A DNA stretch of 64,000 nt from Burkholderia cepacia (GTDB lineage: Bacteria > Pseudomonadota > Gammaproteobacteria > Burkholderiales > Burkholderiaceae). The notes under the pieces were generated by a model. The model was not told the DNA's origin. It saw only the letters and a list, made by a program, of their open reading frames with translations, and did no database searches. Shown in pieces: positions 1 to 9,809 of this stretch. The first letter of the stretch is position 1; every line of letters begins with the position of its first letter. The stretch is taken from assembly GCF_001039005.1 (NCBI RefSeq), contig NZ_LDWR01000004.1, positions 122,742 through 186,741 of the forward strand, written 5' to 3'. A program made the translations under genes and the position numbers.

Positions 1-546
1 CACGAGCCCGACCTCGACGAGCGTCGGCAGGATGCTGTACAGCGAATAGGAAATCAGTTGCTGGATGCCGCGCGTGCCGCGCTCGATGTCGCGCGACATG
101 CCGCCCGTCTGGCGTTCGAGATGGAAGCGCAGCGACAGCCCGTGCAGGTGCCTGAACACCTGCAGCGCGAGCTGGCGCACCGCGCTCTCGGTGACCTTCG
201 AGAACAGGATCTCGCGCAGTTCGGTAAACAGCGACGTCGACAGCCGGACGAGCGCATACGCGATGACCAGCAGCCCGACGCCGCCCGCGAGCACGATGCC
301 GGCCGACTGTTCGGCGCGGCCGAGCGCGGTGAGCTGCTGCACGGACGACAGGTGGTCGACGATGCGCTTCATCACGACCGGCACGCCAAGGTTGGCGACC
401 TTCGCGCCGATCAGGCAGCCGAGCGCAAGCGCGACGCGCCATTTGTAGGTGGCCAGATACGGCAGCAGCGACCGGATGGTCTGCCAGTCGTTGCGGGGCC
501 CGGTCGAAGCCGGCGCGGGCTCACCGGAAGCAGGAAATCGGCGCAT
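1..546 (-). CDS. Atm1/HMT-type ABC exporter, N-terminal part (runs off the left edge)
   Basis: This is the first 182 codons of an ABC exporter; the rest lies beyond the window. The frame is open from an ATG at 546 to base 1. The visible part is the N-terminal half of the membrane domain, with hydrophobic stretches near residues 37-58 and 82-101. Residues 140-160 carry FHLERQTGGMSRDIERG, a pattern typical of the Atm1/HMT1 subfamily, whose members export glutathione-linked sulfur or metal conjugates from the cytoplasm. The ATP-binding domain is expected to follow but is not in view. The gene is divergent from the thioesterase gene at 722. The subfamily is fairly sure; the substrate is not. Confidence 0.85.
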   Translation of the reverse strand, partial: MRRFPASGEPAPASTGPRNDWQTIRSLLPYLATYKWRVALALGCLIGAKVANLGVPVVMKRIVDHLSSVQQLTALGRAEQSAGIVLAGGVGLLVIAYALVRLSTSLFTELREILFSKVTESAVRQLALQVFRHLHGLSLRFHLERQTGGMSRDIERGTRGIQQLISYSLYSILPTLVEVGLV

Positions 547-721
547 GGGGGGAAGGATCGGCGGCTGGGCCGGACGCGTGCATCGGCGGCCGGCTCGCCC
601 GCTTTCTCGTACAATTTGCGAACGTTGTATTGTCGCAGAAGCCGCTTCGCGCCGCTGCCGGCGGCCTCGCCGGCCAGCCTGCGCGCGGCGGCGTATTTAT
701 TACAGGATGAAAGCCCCCGCC

Positions 722-1117
722 ATGACCGATTCGACCCTCGACCTCCCGCAAATGCAGCCCGCGCTGCGCGTCGTCCCGCAACCGCACGACGCGAACGTCC
801 ACGGCGACGTGTTCGGCGGCTGGATCATGTCGCAGGTCGACATCGCCGGCTCGATTCCCGCGAGCCAGCGCGCGAACGGCCGCGTCGCGACGGTCGCGGT
901 CAACTCGTTCGTGTTCAAGCAGCCGGTGTTCGTCGGCGATCTGCTGAGCTTCTACGCGACCATCACGCGTACCGGCAACACGTCGATCACGGTCGACGTC
1001 GAGGTGTACGCGCAGCGCATGCGCCTGATGGGCGAAGTCGTGAAGGTCACCGAAGCGACGCTCACGTACGTCGCGACCGGCCCGGACCGCAAGCCGCGGC
1101 AACTGCCGCCGCTCTGA
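722..1117 (+). CDS. YciA-like acyl-CoA thioesterase (hotdog fold)
   Basis: A 131-residue single hotdog-domain protein of the YciA/ACOT acyl-CoA thioesterase group, which hydrolyses acyl-CoA to free acid and CoA in the cytoplasm. The segment around residues 26-40 (VHGDVFGGWIMSQVD) is the signature of this group. Its length matches the family. I chose the ATG at 722; an in-frame ATG at 707 would add five residues (MKAPA). It stands alone on the plus strand, divergent from the ABC exporter and convergent with the next gene, with a perfect hairpin just after its stop. The acyl chain preference cannot be read from the sequence. Confidence 0.88.
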   Translation: MTDSTLDLPQMQPALRVVPQPHDANVHGDVFGGWIMSQVDIAGSIPASQRANGRVATVAVNSFVFKQPVFVGDLLSFYATITRTGNTSITVDVEVYAQRMRLMGEVVKVTEATLTYVATGPDRKPRQLPPL

Positions 1118-1141
1118 CGGGCGAGCGCCGCGCCGCGGCGC

Positions 1142-1175
1142 GGCTGACGGCCACGTCAGTGCGTGGCCGTCAGCC
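1142..1175. terminator. Perfect 13-bp hairpin between convergent genes
   Basis: Bases 1142-1154 (GGCTGACGGCCAC) and 1163-1175 (GTGGCCGTCAGCC) form a perfect 13-bp stem with an 8-base loop. It lies just after the thioesterase stop, and the stop codon of the opposing gene falls in the loop. No T-tract follows on either strand. It may end transcripts from both sides or protect 3' ends. Confidence 0.5.
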
Positions 1176-1638
1176 CGAACTCCCGCATCGCGGGCAGGAA
1201 ATCGTGATTCAGCTTCGGCTTGCGCGACAGCTTCACCAGCACGTAGCGCTGGAACGGCGCGAGCCGCTGCCACTGCGCGAGCGCAGGCGCCGACAGCCCG
1301 GCCAGCGCGCTCTGCTGCACGAGCGACTCCGGCACCGTATCGACGGCGCGCCAGGTCGGCCGCTCGTCCGGCTGGAACCATGACGGTTCCAGATCGGCAT
1401 GCGTGCGCAGCATCTCGAACAGCGCATGATCGAAGTTGGGCTCGATCGCGGTGTCGTCGTCGGCCGGAAAGCGCGCGAGCAGCTTGCGGTCCTCGAGCGG
1501 CAGCAGTTGCCATTGCTCGAGTGAAATCCGCAAACCGAAACGGTCGAGGTTGAAACGCACGATCATCGGGATGTACGTGAAGTTTTCCGACGAATCGTGT
1601 TCGAAATTGAATAGCAACGGAGCGTCGCTGAGTCCCAT
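1156..1638 (-). CDS. Nitrate reductase-associated protein family
   Basis: A 160-residue protein starting MGLSDAPLLFNFEHD and containing YIPMIVRFNLDRFGL, which matches what I know of the small 'nitrate reductase associated protein' family, so named because its genes often sit near assimilatory nitrate reductases. No catalytic residues are known to me. No nitrate reductase gene is in view, but fdhD, needed for another molybdenum enzyme, starts about 120 bp away on the other strand. The ATG at 1638 begins the conserved part; upstream in-frame codons look non-coding. Function is unproven. Confidence 0.75.
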   Translation of the reverse strand: MGLSDAPLLFNFEHDSSENFTYIPMIVRFNLDRFGLRISLEQWQLLPLEDRKLLARFPADDDTAIEPNFDHALFEMLRTHADLEPSWFQPDERPTWRAVDTVPESLVQQSALAGLSAPALAQWQRLAPFQRYVLVKLSRKPKLNHDFLPAMREFGLTATH

Positions 1639-1759
1639 GGTCGTTACCTGACTTGGCGGATGCCGGCGCGGCCGGCCTGCCTGAGGTATTTTAGAACCTC
1701 TGCACGCGGGCGGCGGACACGATTGTCGCCGGCCGCGCTTCGAATCAACGGGAGTGCTC

Positions 1760-2620
1760 GTGAATCCGACCAAGATCGATCAACCGCGCGACGAACCGCG
1801 CGACGAACCGGGCGCCGAACCGCGCGGCGCGATCGAACTGTCCGTGAGCCGCACGCGCGGCGGCACCGTCGAAACCGCGCACGACTACGTCGGCCAGGAA
1901 TGGCCGGTCGCACTCGTCTTCAACGGCATCTCGCACGCGGTGATGATGTGTACGCCATGCGACCTCGAAGCGTTCGCGGTCGGTTTCGCGATCTCGGAAG
2001 GCATCGTCGCGCGCGGCAGCGACATCAAGGACATCGAGGTGATCCTGCATATCGACGCACCGCTGCCGCACGCGGAAGTGCACCTGGAAGTCGTCCAGCA
2101 GGCGTTCGCGGCGCTGAAGGACCGGCGCCGCGCGCTCGCGGGGCGCACCGGCTGCGGCGTGTGCGGGATCGAAAGCATCGATTTGCTCGACCTCGCGCCC
2201 GAACGCGTGCCCGACACGGGCTTTCTCACACGCCTCGCGCCCGACGCGCTGGCACACGCGGCGCAGGCGCTGCCGGCCCACCAGGCGCTCACGCAGCTCA
2301 CGGGCGGCCTGCATGCGGCCGCGTGGTGCGACGCAACAGGCGCGATCCGGACGGCGTTCGAGGACGTCGGCCGCCACAACGCGCTGGACAAGCTGATCGG
2401 CTCGCTCGTGCTGTCGCGCGCCGACACGACCGACGGCTTCGTGTTCCTGTCGAGCCGCGCCAGCTACGAGCTCGTGCGCAAGGCCGCACGGGTCGGCATC
2501 CCGCTGGTCGCGACGATCTCCGCGCCGTCATCGCTCGCGATCGACATCGCGAAGGCGGCCGGTTTGCGGCTCGTCAGCTTCTGCCGCGAAACCGGCCACG
2601 TCGACTACGGCACGGCCTGA
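1760..2620 (+). CDS. fdhD: Formate dehydrogenase accessory sulfurtransferase FdhD
   Basis: FdhD takes sulfur from IscS and passes it to the bis-MGD molybdenum cofactor of formate dehydrogenases, which makes them active. The protein is about 286 residues. It shows the family's cysteine pair in RTGCGVCGIES (C132 and C135), the segment CTPCDLEAFAVGFAISEG near 65-82, and DVGRHNALDKLIG. Two in-frame GTG codons, 1754 and 1760, could start it; 1760 is preferred because the GGGAG at about 1750-1754 is then properly spaced. The N-terminus has an acidic/basic repeat (RDEPRDEP) absent from most homologues. The formate dehydrogenase genes lie elsewhere. Confidence 0.93.
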   Translation: MNPTKIDQPRDEPRDEPGAEPRGAIELSVSRTRGGTVETAHDYVGQEWPVALVFNGISHAVMMCTPCDLEAFAVGFAISEGIVARGSDIKDIEVILHIDAPLPHAEVHLEVVQQAFAALKDRRRALAGRTGCGVCGIESIDLLDLAPERVPDTGFLTRLAPDALAHAAQALPAHQALTQLTGGLHAAAWCDATGAIRTAFEDVGRHNALDKLIGSLVLSRADTTDGFVFLSSRASYELVRKAARVGIPLVATISAPSSLAIDIAKAAGLRLVSFCRETGHVDYGTA

Positions 2621-2635
2621 TCGCAAGGGCGGGAT

Positions 2636-2661
2636 CGCGCCGGTAAGCCACCGCCGGCGCG
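2636..2661. terminator. Hairpin between convergent fdhD and crotonase genes
   Basis: CGCGCCGG (2636-2643) pairs with CCGGCGCG (2654-2661), giving an 8-bp GC stem with a 10-base loop in the 51-bp gap between two convergent stops. There is no T-tract, so termination is only suggested by position. Confidence 0.4.
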
Positions 2662-2671
2662 GCCTGCTCCG

Positions 2672-3439
2672 TCAGTCGAACTGACGGAAATCCGGCTTGC
2701 GCTTCTCGAAGAACGCCGTCATCGCCTCGCGTGCTTCCGGCGCGCGCAGCATCGCGGAGAAATGCCCCGCTTCCTCGGCCATCCGCGCGGCCGTCGCCAC
2801 GCCGCCCGTATCCTTCAGCAGCGCCTTCGTCACGCGCAGCGACGACGCAGGCAGTGCCGCGAGCTTCGCCGCCTGCTTCGCCGCGAACGCGTCGAGCTCC
2901 GCAGCCGGCAGCACGCGGTTCACGATGCCGATCCGGTGCGCTTCCAGTGCATCGAACGCCTCGCCGAGCAGCAGCTTCTCCGCGGCGACCTGATGGCCGG
3001 CCAGGCGCGGCAGCAGCACGCTCGATGCGGCTTCCGGGCACAGCCCGAGCTGCGCGAACGGCAGCGAGAACATTGCGGTATCGGCCGCGTAGACCAGATC
3101 GCAGTGCAACAGCATCGTCACGCCGACGCCGACCGCGATGCCCGGCACCGCAGCGACGACGGGTTTCTGCGCACCGCTGATTCGCGCGAGAAACTGGAAC
3201 ACCGATGCGTTCTCGTCCTTCGGCGGCGCCTTCAGGAAATCCTCGAGATCGTTCCCCGCGCTGAAATTGCCGTCGCTGCCGCGCAGCAGGATCACGCGGA
3301 CCGCCTTGTCTTCCTGCGCGTCGGCCAGTGCATCGGCCATCGTCTGGTACATCGCCGCCGTCAGCGCATTCTTCTTCGCCGGGCGCGCGATCGTGATCGT
3401 CATCACGCCTTCGGCGCGTTCCACTTGAATTTCGGACAC
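2672..3439 (-). CDS. Crotonase-family protein, probably a delta3,delta2-enoyl-CoA isomerase
   Basis: A 255-residue crotonase-fold protein. The oxyanion-hole elements are FSAGNDL (59-65) and GIAVGVG (100-106). The two glutamates used by true enoyl-CoA hydratases are not there: the GGGCEL position reads GVGVTM (Thr108) and the QPE position reads LPF (Phe128). Instead Glu136 sits in LGLCPEAASS, the place of the catalytic acid in ECI2-type isomerases. I infer that it moves double bonds in unsaturated acyl-CoAs. The GTG start at 3439 is chosen for its AAGGAGACG ribosome site. It is last in the leftward beta-oxidation set, after a likely terminator. It could also be annotated simply as enoyl-CoA hydratase. 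Confidence 0.88.
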   Translation of the reverse strand: MSEIQVERAEGVMTITIARPAKKNALTAAMYQTMADALADAQEDKAVRVILLRGSDGNFSAGNDLEDFLKAPPKDENASVFQFLARISGAQKPVVAAVPGIAVGVGVTMLLHCDLVYAADTAMFSLPFAQLGLCPEAASSVLLPRLAGHQVAAEKLLLGEAFDALEAHRIGIVNRVLPAAELDAFAAKQAAKLAALPASSLRVTKALLKDTGGVATAARMAEEAGHFSAMLRAPEAREAMTAFFEKRKPDFRQFD

Positions 3440-3472
3440 AACCGTCTCCTTTGACTTGCCTCTACCGGAATG

Positions 3473-3508
3473 AAAAAACGGTGCGCGAGCTCGTGGCCCG
3501 CGCACCGT
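3473..3508 (-). terminator. Rho-independent terminator after the thiolase gene
   Basis: ACGGTGCGCG (3478-3487) pairs perfectly with CGCGCACCGT (3499-3508). On the minus strand the stem is followed by six T. It lies between the thiolase stop (3531) and the isomerase start (3439), so readthrough into the last gene is probably partial. Confidence 0.75.
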
Positions 3509-3530
3509 CGTCGCTATGGTCGCGTCCCGC

Positions 3531-4730
<1,200 letters not shown>

Positions 4731-4800
4731 TTCAAACTCCTGTTGGACGGAGCGGGTGCTTCGGCGCCCGCTTCGGTCCCATGCAAAGTTGTCCGCTCGC

Positions 4801-7236
4801 TCAGTTACGCACCGGCTTGCCGGTCTGCAACATGCCCATGATCCGTTCCTGCGTCTTCTGCGTACCGAGCAGCTCAACGAACGCACGGCGCTCCAGCGCG
4901 AGCAGCCACTGCTCGTCGACGAGGCTGCCGGCTTCGACGTCGCCGCCGCACACGGCTTCGGCGATGCGGCTCGCGATCAGGTAGTCGTGGTCGCTGATGA
5001 AACGGCCGTCACGCATGTTGACGAGCGATGCCTTGATCGTCGCGATGGCCGAGCGGCCCGCGACCGGCACGTCCTTCGCCCGCAGCGGTGCGCGGTAGCC
5101 GGTTGCGGCCAGCGCGCGCGCTTCCTTCTTCGCGGTATCGAGCAGTTCGAACACGTTGAAGATGATCGTGTCGGACGGCTTCAGGTAGCCCATCGCACGT
5201 GCGTCGTGCGCGGATGCCGACACCTTCGCCATCGCCGCGTTCTCGAACGACTTCGTCACGAACTTCAGGATGTCGGTGGTCGCGTTCGCGGCCGTTGCGG
5301 CTTCCGCCGCGCGCAGCGCCGCTTCCTTCAGGCCGCCGCCCGCCGGTACGAGGCCGACGCCCACTTCGACGAGACCGACGTAGCTTTCGACGTGCACGAC
5401 ACGCTTCGCGCTGTGCAGCATCAGCTCGCACCCGCCGCCGAGCGCGATGCCCGACACGGCCGCGACGACCGGCACGTTCGCGTACTTCACGCGCAGCATG
5501 CCTTCCTGGAATTTCTTCACGAACGGCTCGATGCCCTTCGCGCCGCCCATCATGAACGCGGGCATCGCCTCTTCGAGGTTCGCGCCGGCCGAGAACGGAC
5601 CGCCCGGCGTGCCGAGCTTCAGCGACGTCGGCTGCCAGATCACCACGCCCTTGTAGTCCTTCTCCGCGAGCTCGATCGCCTGCACGAGGCCGTCGATCAC
5701 GCTCGGTCCGATCGTGTTCATCTTCGACTTGAACGACACGATCACGACGTCGTCCTCGCCCGCACGGTCGTCGACCCATGCGCGCACCGCGTCGGTCTCG
5801 AACAGCGTCTTGCCGTAGGACTTCGGATCGGCACCCGCTTCGCCGAGCAGCGGCGCGCGGAATACCTGCTTGCCGTAGACCGCGAGGTCCGAACGCGGCA
5901 CGAAGCGCTGCGCAGCCGGCGCCCACGAGCCTTCAGCCGTGTGCACGCCGCCCTTCTCGGCGACCGCGCCTTCGAGCACCCACGACGGCAGCGGCACGTT
6001 CGCGAGCGCCTTGCCGGCCGCGATGTCTTCCTGCACCCACTCGGCGACCTGCTTCCAGCCAGCAGCCTGCCAGCCTTCGAACGGGCCTTCGTTCCAGCCG
6101 AAGCCCCAGCGGATCGCGAGGTCGACGTCGCGCGCGTTGTCGGCGATCGACTCGAGATGCACGCCGATGTAATGGAACACATCGCGGAAGATCGACCACA
6201 GGAACTGCGCGTGCGGATGGTCCGTCTCGCGCAGCAGCTTCAGGCGCTCCGCCGGCGGACGCTTCAGGATGCGGCCGACGGTTTCGTCAGCCTTCGCGCC
6301 GGCGTCGACGTAGCTGCCCGTCTTCGCGTCGAGCACCTTGATCGCCTTGCCTTCCTTCTTGTAGAAACCGCCGCCCGTCTTCTGGCCGAGCGCGCCCTGC
6401 TTCACCAGTTCGGCGAGCACGGCAGGCGTCTGGTAGACCGGGAAGAACGGATCGTCGGCCAGGTTGTCCTGCATCGTCTTGATCACGTGCGCCATCGTGT
6501 CGAGGCCGACCACGTCCGCGGTGCGGAACGTCGCCGACTTCGCGCGGCCGAGGCGGCTGCCCGTCAGATCGTCGACTTCGTCGAAGCGCAGGCCGAACTT
6601 CGCAGCCTCGGTGATCACCGCGAGGATCGAGAAGATGCCGACGCGGTTCGCGATGAAGTTCGGCGTGTCCTTCGCGCGCACGACGCCCTTGCCGACGATG
6701 CTCGTCAGGAACGTCTCGAGCTGGTCGAGGATCTCCGGGCGCGTATGCGCGGTCGGGATCAGCTCGACGAGGTGCATGTAGCGCGGCGGGTTGAAGAAGT
6801 GCACGCCGCAGAAGCGCGACTTCAGCTCGTCCGAGAAACCTTCGGACAGCTTCGTGATCGACAGGCCCGACGTGTTGGTCGCGAAGATCGCGTTCGGTGC
6901 AATGTGCGGTGCGACCTTCTTGTACAGGTCGTGCTTCCAGTCCATCCGCTCGGCGATCGCCTCGATCACGACGTCGCACTCGGCGAGCTTCGCGATGTCG
7001 TCTTCGTAGTTGGCTGCCTCGAGGTACTTCGCGTCGTCCTTCACGCCGAACGGCGCGGGCGACAGCTTCTTCAGGTTCTCGATCGCCTTCAGTGCGATCG
7101 CGTTTTTCGGGCCTTCCTTGGCCGGCAGGTCGAACAGCAGCACCGGCACGCGCGCGTTGATGAGGTGCGCGGCGATCTGCGCGCCCATCACGCCGGCGCC
7201 CAGCACGGCGACCTTGCGAATCAGGAAATTGCTCAC
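4801..7236 (-). CDS. Bifunctional 3-hydroxyacyl-CoA dehydrogenase/enoyl-CoA hydratase, FadN domain order
   Basis: An 811-residue enzyme for the two middle steps of fatty-acid beta-oxidation. The NAD-binding dehydrogenase part comes first (VAVLGAGVMGAQIAAHLI near residues 9-26), and the crotonase part comes last, with GIALGGGCELML and a following VEVGVGL that keep both hydratase glutamates. This is the reverse of E. coli FadB and the same as Bacillus FadN. The start is a GTG at 7236 with a GGAGAC ribosome site; longer open frame upstream is not conserved-looking. It lies between the acyl-CoA dehydrogenase (114 bp upstream) and the thiolase (70 bp downstream), all on the minus strand. Confidence 0.93.
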   Translation of the reverse strand: MSNFLIRKVAVLGAGVMGAQIAAHLINARVPVLLFDLPAKEGPKNAIALKAIENLKKLSPAPFGVKDDAKYLEAANYEDDIAKLAECDVVIEAIAERMDWKHDLYKKVAPHIAPNAIFATNTSGLSITKLSEGFSDELKSRFCGVHFFNPPRYMHLVELIPTAHTRPEILDQLETFLTSIVGKGVVRAKDTPNFIANRVGIFSILAVITEAAKFGLRFDEVDDLTGSRLGRAKSATFRTADVVGLDTMAHVIKTMQDNLADDPFFPVYQTPAVLAELVKQGALGQKTGGGFYKKEGKAIKVLDAKTGSYVDAGAKADETVGRILKRPPAERLKLLRETDHPHAQFLWSIFRDVFHYIGVHLESIADNARDVDLAIRWGFGWNEGPFEGWQAAGWKQVAEWVQEDIAAGKALANVPLPSWVLEGAVAEKGGVHTAEGSWAPAAQRFVPRSDLAVYGKQVFRAPLLGEAGADPKSYGKTLFETDAVRAWVDDRAGEDDVVIVSFKSKMNTIGPSVIDGLVQAIELAEKDYKGVVIWQPTSLKLGTPGGPFSAGANLEEAMPAFMMGGAKGIEPFVKKFQEGMLRVKYANVPVVAAVSGIALGGGCELMLHSAKRVVHVESYVGLVEVGVGLVPAGGGLKEAALRAAEAATAANATTDILKFVTKSFENAAMAKVSASAHDARAMGYLKPSDTIIFNVFELLDTAKKEARALAATGYRAPLRAKDVPVAGRSAIATIKASLVNMRDGRFISDHDYLIASRIAEAVCGGDVEAGSLVDEQWLLALERRAFVELLGTQKTQERIMGMLQTGKPVRN

Positions 7237-7349
7237 GGGATGTCTCCGGATAATGTCGTGCAGCGCGGGATGTGAGGGCTGCACAGCGTAGTGAGTACCA
7301 GGAACCGTTGCGTTCGGGCGGCACGCATCGCGCACCGCCCGGACTCGCG

Positions 7350-9137
7350 TCAGAACAGCGATTCGTCGACTTCCATCAGCGTCTTCGAGCCGGCGCGCGC
7401 GGCGCGGATCGTCGATGCCGTCTCGGGCAGCAGGCGCGCGAAGTAGAAGCGGGCCGTCGCGAGCTTCGACTTGTAGAACGGATCGCCCGACGCTTCGTTG
7501 TCGAGTGCGAGGCGCGCCATCCGCGCCCAGAAGTACGAGAACACCAGGTGGCCGACGGTGCGCAGGTACGGCACGGCGGCAGCGCCGACTTCGTCGGGGT
7601 TCTGCATCGCCTTCATGCCGATTTCCATCGTCAGCTTCTGCACCTTGTCGCCGATGTCGGCGAGCGGGTTGATGAACTCGGCCATTTCCGGCTTCACGCC
7701 TTCGGCTTCCGCGAATTCCGTGACGAGCTTGCCGAACTTCTTCAGCTTCGCGCCCATGTCGCCGAGCACCTTGCGGCCCAGCAAATCGAGCGACTGGATC
7801 GAGTTCGTGCCTTCGTAGATCATGTTGATCCGCGCGTCGCGCACGTACTGCTCCATGCCCCACTCGGAGATGAAGCCGTGGCCGCCGTAGATCTGCATCG
7901 CGTGGTTCGTGCACTCGAATGCGTTGTCGGTCAGGAACGCCTTGATGATCGGCGTAAGCAGCGCGACGAGGTCGGCCGCCTCCTTGCGCACCGTTTCATC
8001 GGCGTGCGACAGCTCCTTGTCGATCTGCAGCGCGGACCAGTACGTGAACGCGCGCGCGCCTTCCGCGTAGGCCTTCTGCGTGAGCAGCATGCGGCGCACG
8101 TCCGGGTGCACGATGATCGGGTCGGCCGGCTTGTCCGGTGCCTTCGGGCCCGTCAGCGAGCGCATCTGCAGACGCTCCTTCGCATACGTGAGCGAGTTCT
8201 GGTACGCGACTTCCGTGAGGCCGAGGCCCTGTGCGCCAACGCCGAGACGGGCCGCGTTCATCATCACGAACATCGCGTTCAAGCCCTTGTTCGGCTCGCC
8301 GACCATCCAGCCTTTCGCGTTGTCGAGGTTGATCACGCAAGTCGAATTGCCGTGGATGCCCATCTTGTGCTCGATCGAGCCGCACTTGACGCCGTTGCGC
8401 TCGCCCGGCGCGCCCGCTGCGTCGGGAATGAACTTCGGCACGATGAACAGCGAGATGCCCTTCGTGCCTTGCGGCGCTTCCGGCAGGCGCGCGAGCACGA
8501 GGTGGACGATGTTCTCCGCCATGTCGTGTTCGCCGCTCGAGATGAAGATCTTCGTGCCGCTGATCGAGTAGGAGCCGTCGCCGTTCGGTTCGGCCTTGGT
8601 GCGCAGGATGCCGAGGTCGGTGCCGCAGTGCGGCTCGGTCAGGCACATCGTGCCGGTCCATTCGCCCGTCACGAGCTTCGGCAGGTAGGCCTTCTGCAGT
8701 TCCGGCGCGCCGTGCGCGTGCAGGCATTCGTACGCGCCGTGCGACAGGCCGGGATACATCGTCCATGCCTGGTTCGCCGAATTCATCATTTCGTAGAGCG
8801 CGTTGTTCACGAACGCGGGCAGGCCCTGGCCGCCGTAGTCCGGATCGCAGCCGAGCGCCGGCCAGCCGGCCTCGACGTATTGCCGGTAGGCCTCCTTGAA
8901 GCCGGTCGGGGTCTTCACGACGCCGTCGCCTTCATACGTACAGCCTTCGCGGTCGCCGACCTGGTTCAGCGGGAACAGCACCTCGGAGCAGAACTTGCCC
9001 GCTTCTTCGAGGACCTGGTTGATCGTGTCGGCGTCGAGGTCCGCATGCTTGGGCATTTGCTTGACTTCGGCTTCGACGTTCAGAAGCTCGTGCAACACGA
9101 ATTGCATGTCGCGCAGCGGCGCGGCGTACTGTCCCAT
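7350..9137 (-). CDS. Acyl-CoA dehydrogenase (long form with C-terminal extension)
   Basis: A 595-residue FAD flavoprotein that makes the first double bond in acyl-CoA. The N-terminal and central ACAD domains are clear (TMCLTEPHCGTDLG near the substrate site; the flavin segment YSISGTKIFISSGEHD). The catalytic glutamate lies in NMIYEGTNSIQ. After it there are about 150 more residues, as in the long ACADs that carry an extra C-terminal helical domain. The ATG at 9137 has a GGAGAG site. It is the first structural gene after the TetR regulator (58-bp gap) and leads the beta-oxidation set. It is probably specific for medium or long chains, which the sequence alone does not settle. Confidence 0.93.
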   Translation of the reverse strand: MGQYAAPLRDMQFVLHELLNVEAEVKQMPKHADLDADTINQVLEEAGKFCSEVLFPLNQVGDREGCTYEGDGVVKTPTGFKEAYRQYVEAGWPALGCDPDYGGQGLPAFVNNALYEMMNSANQAWTMYPGLSHGAYECLHAHGAPELQKAYLPKLVTGEWTGTMCLTEPHCGTDLGILRTKAEPNGDGSYSISGTKIFISSGEHDMAENIVHLVLARLPEAPQGTKGISLFIVPKFIPDAAGAPGERNGVKCGSIEHKMGIHGNSTCVINLDNAKGWMVGEPNKGLNAMFVMMNAARLGVGAQGLGLTEVAYQNSLTYAKERLQMRSLTGPKAPDKPADPIIVHPDVRRMLLTQKAYAEGARAFTYWSALQIDKELSHADETVRKEAADLVALLTPIIKAFLTDNAFECTNHAMQIYGGHGFISEWGMEQYVRDARINMIYEGTNSIQSLDLLGRKVLGDMGAKLKKFGKLVTEFAEAEGVKPEMAEFINPLADIGDKVQKLTMEIGMKAMQNPDEVGAAAVPYLRTVGHLVFSYFWARMARLALDNEASGDPFYKSKLATARFYFARLLPETASTIRAARAGSKTLMEVDESLF

Positions 9138-9195
9138 GACTCTCTCCAAAGGTGGGCAAAACGGCTCGAGCTCCTGGCGGGCGGTTGACGCGCCG

Positions 9196-9795
9196 CTAAC
9201 GGCTCTCGCTCTGATACGAAACAATCGTCTTTTCCAGCGCGGCCCACGTGAGGCGCACGGCGTCCGGCGAATGCAGGAAGCGCGCGTCGTGATGCAGGCC
9301 GAGCGTGAAGCTGTACAGCTCGAAGAGCATCAGGTCCGGATCGGTATCCGTGCGCAGATGCCCCTCTTCCATCGCCTGCGAAATGGCGCGCAGCAACGCG
9401 GCACGCCAGGCTGTCACGCTCGCGATCAACTGCTCGCGCACGGGGCTGTCCGGCCGGTCGTCGTACTCCACTGCGCCGCTGATGTAGATGCACCCAGTCG
9501 TCACCTCCTGGATGCGCTTCTCGATCCAGCGCGCCAGCATCGCCCGCAGACGCGGCAGACCGCGCGACTCGCGCAGGCTCGGAAAGAACACCTCGTTTTC
9601 GAAACGATGGTGATACTCGCGGACAACCTCGACCTGCAGGTCCTCGCGCGATCCGAAGTGCGCGAACACGCCGCTCTTGCTCATCTGCATGCGCTCGGCC
9701 AGCAGGCCGATCGTCAGCCCCTCCAGCCCGTCACGGCTGGCGAGGTCCAAAGCAGCTTCAAGTATCGCGGCACGCGTCTGTTCGCCTTTTCGCAT
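9196..9795 (-). CDS. TetR-family repressor of the beta-oxidation set
   Basis: A 199-residue TetR-type regulator. The N-terminal helix-turn-helix spans about residues 8-52 (RAAILEAALDLASRDG through MSKSGVFAHFGSRE), followed by a ligand domain ending DARFLHSPDAVRLTW. It sits directly upstream of, and in the same direction as, the acyl-CoA dehydrogenase, dehydrogenase/hydratase, thiolase and isomerase genes, so it most likely represses them and itself until an acyl-CoA binds. A strong palindrome lies 25-42 bp before its start codon. The ligand is an inference from the context; PsrA/FadR-type fatty-acid regulators of the TetR family are the likely comparison. Confidence 0.9.
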   Translation of the reverse strand: MRKGEQTRAAILEAALDLASRDGLEGLTIGLLAERMQMSKSGVFAHFGSREDLQVEVVREYHHRFENEVFFPSLRESRGLPRLRAMLARWIEKRIQEVTTGCIYISGAVEYDDRPDSPVREQLIASVTAWRAALLRAISQAMEEGHLRTDTDPDLMLFELYSFTLGLHHDARFLHSPDAVRLTWAALEKTIVSYQSESR

Positions 9796-9809
9796 AGCTA
9801 TTTCTGTAA

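Noticed and set aside
4752..4771. GCGGGTGC-TTCG-GCGCCCGC hairpin between the thiolase and dehydrogenase/hydratase genes
   Set aside because: A stable small hairpin with a wobble pair, but no T-tract on the coding strand, so I did not list it as a terminator.
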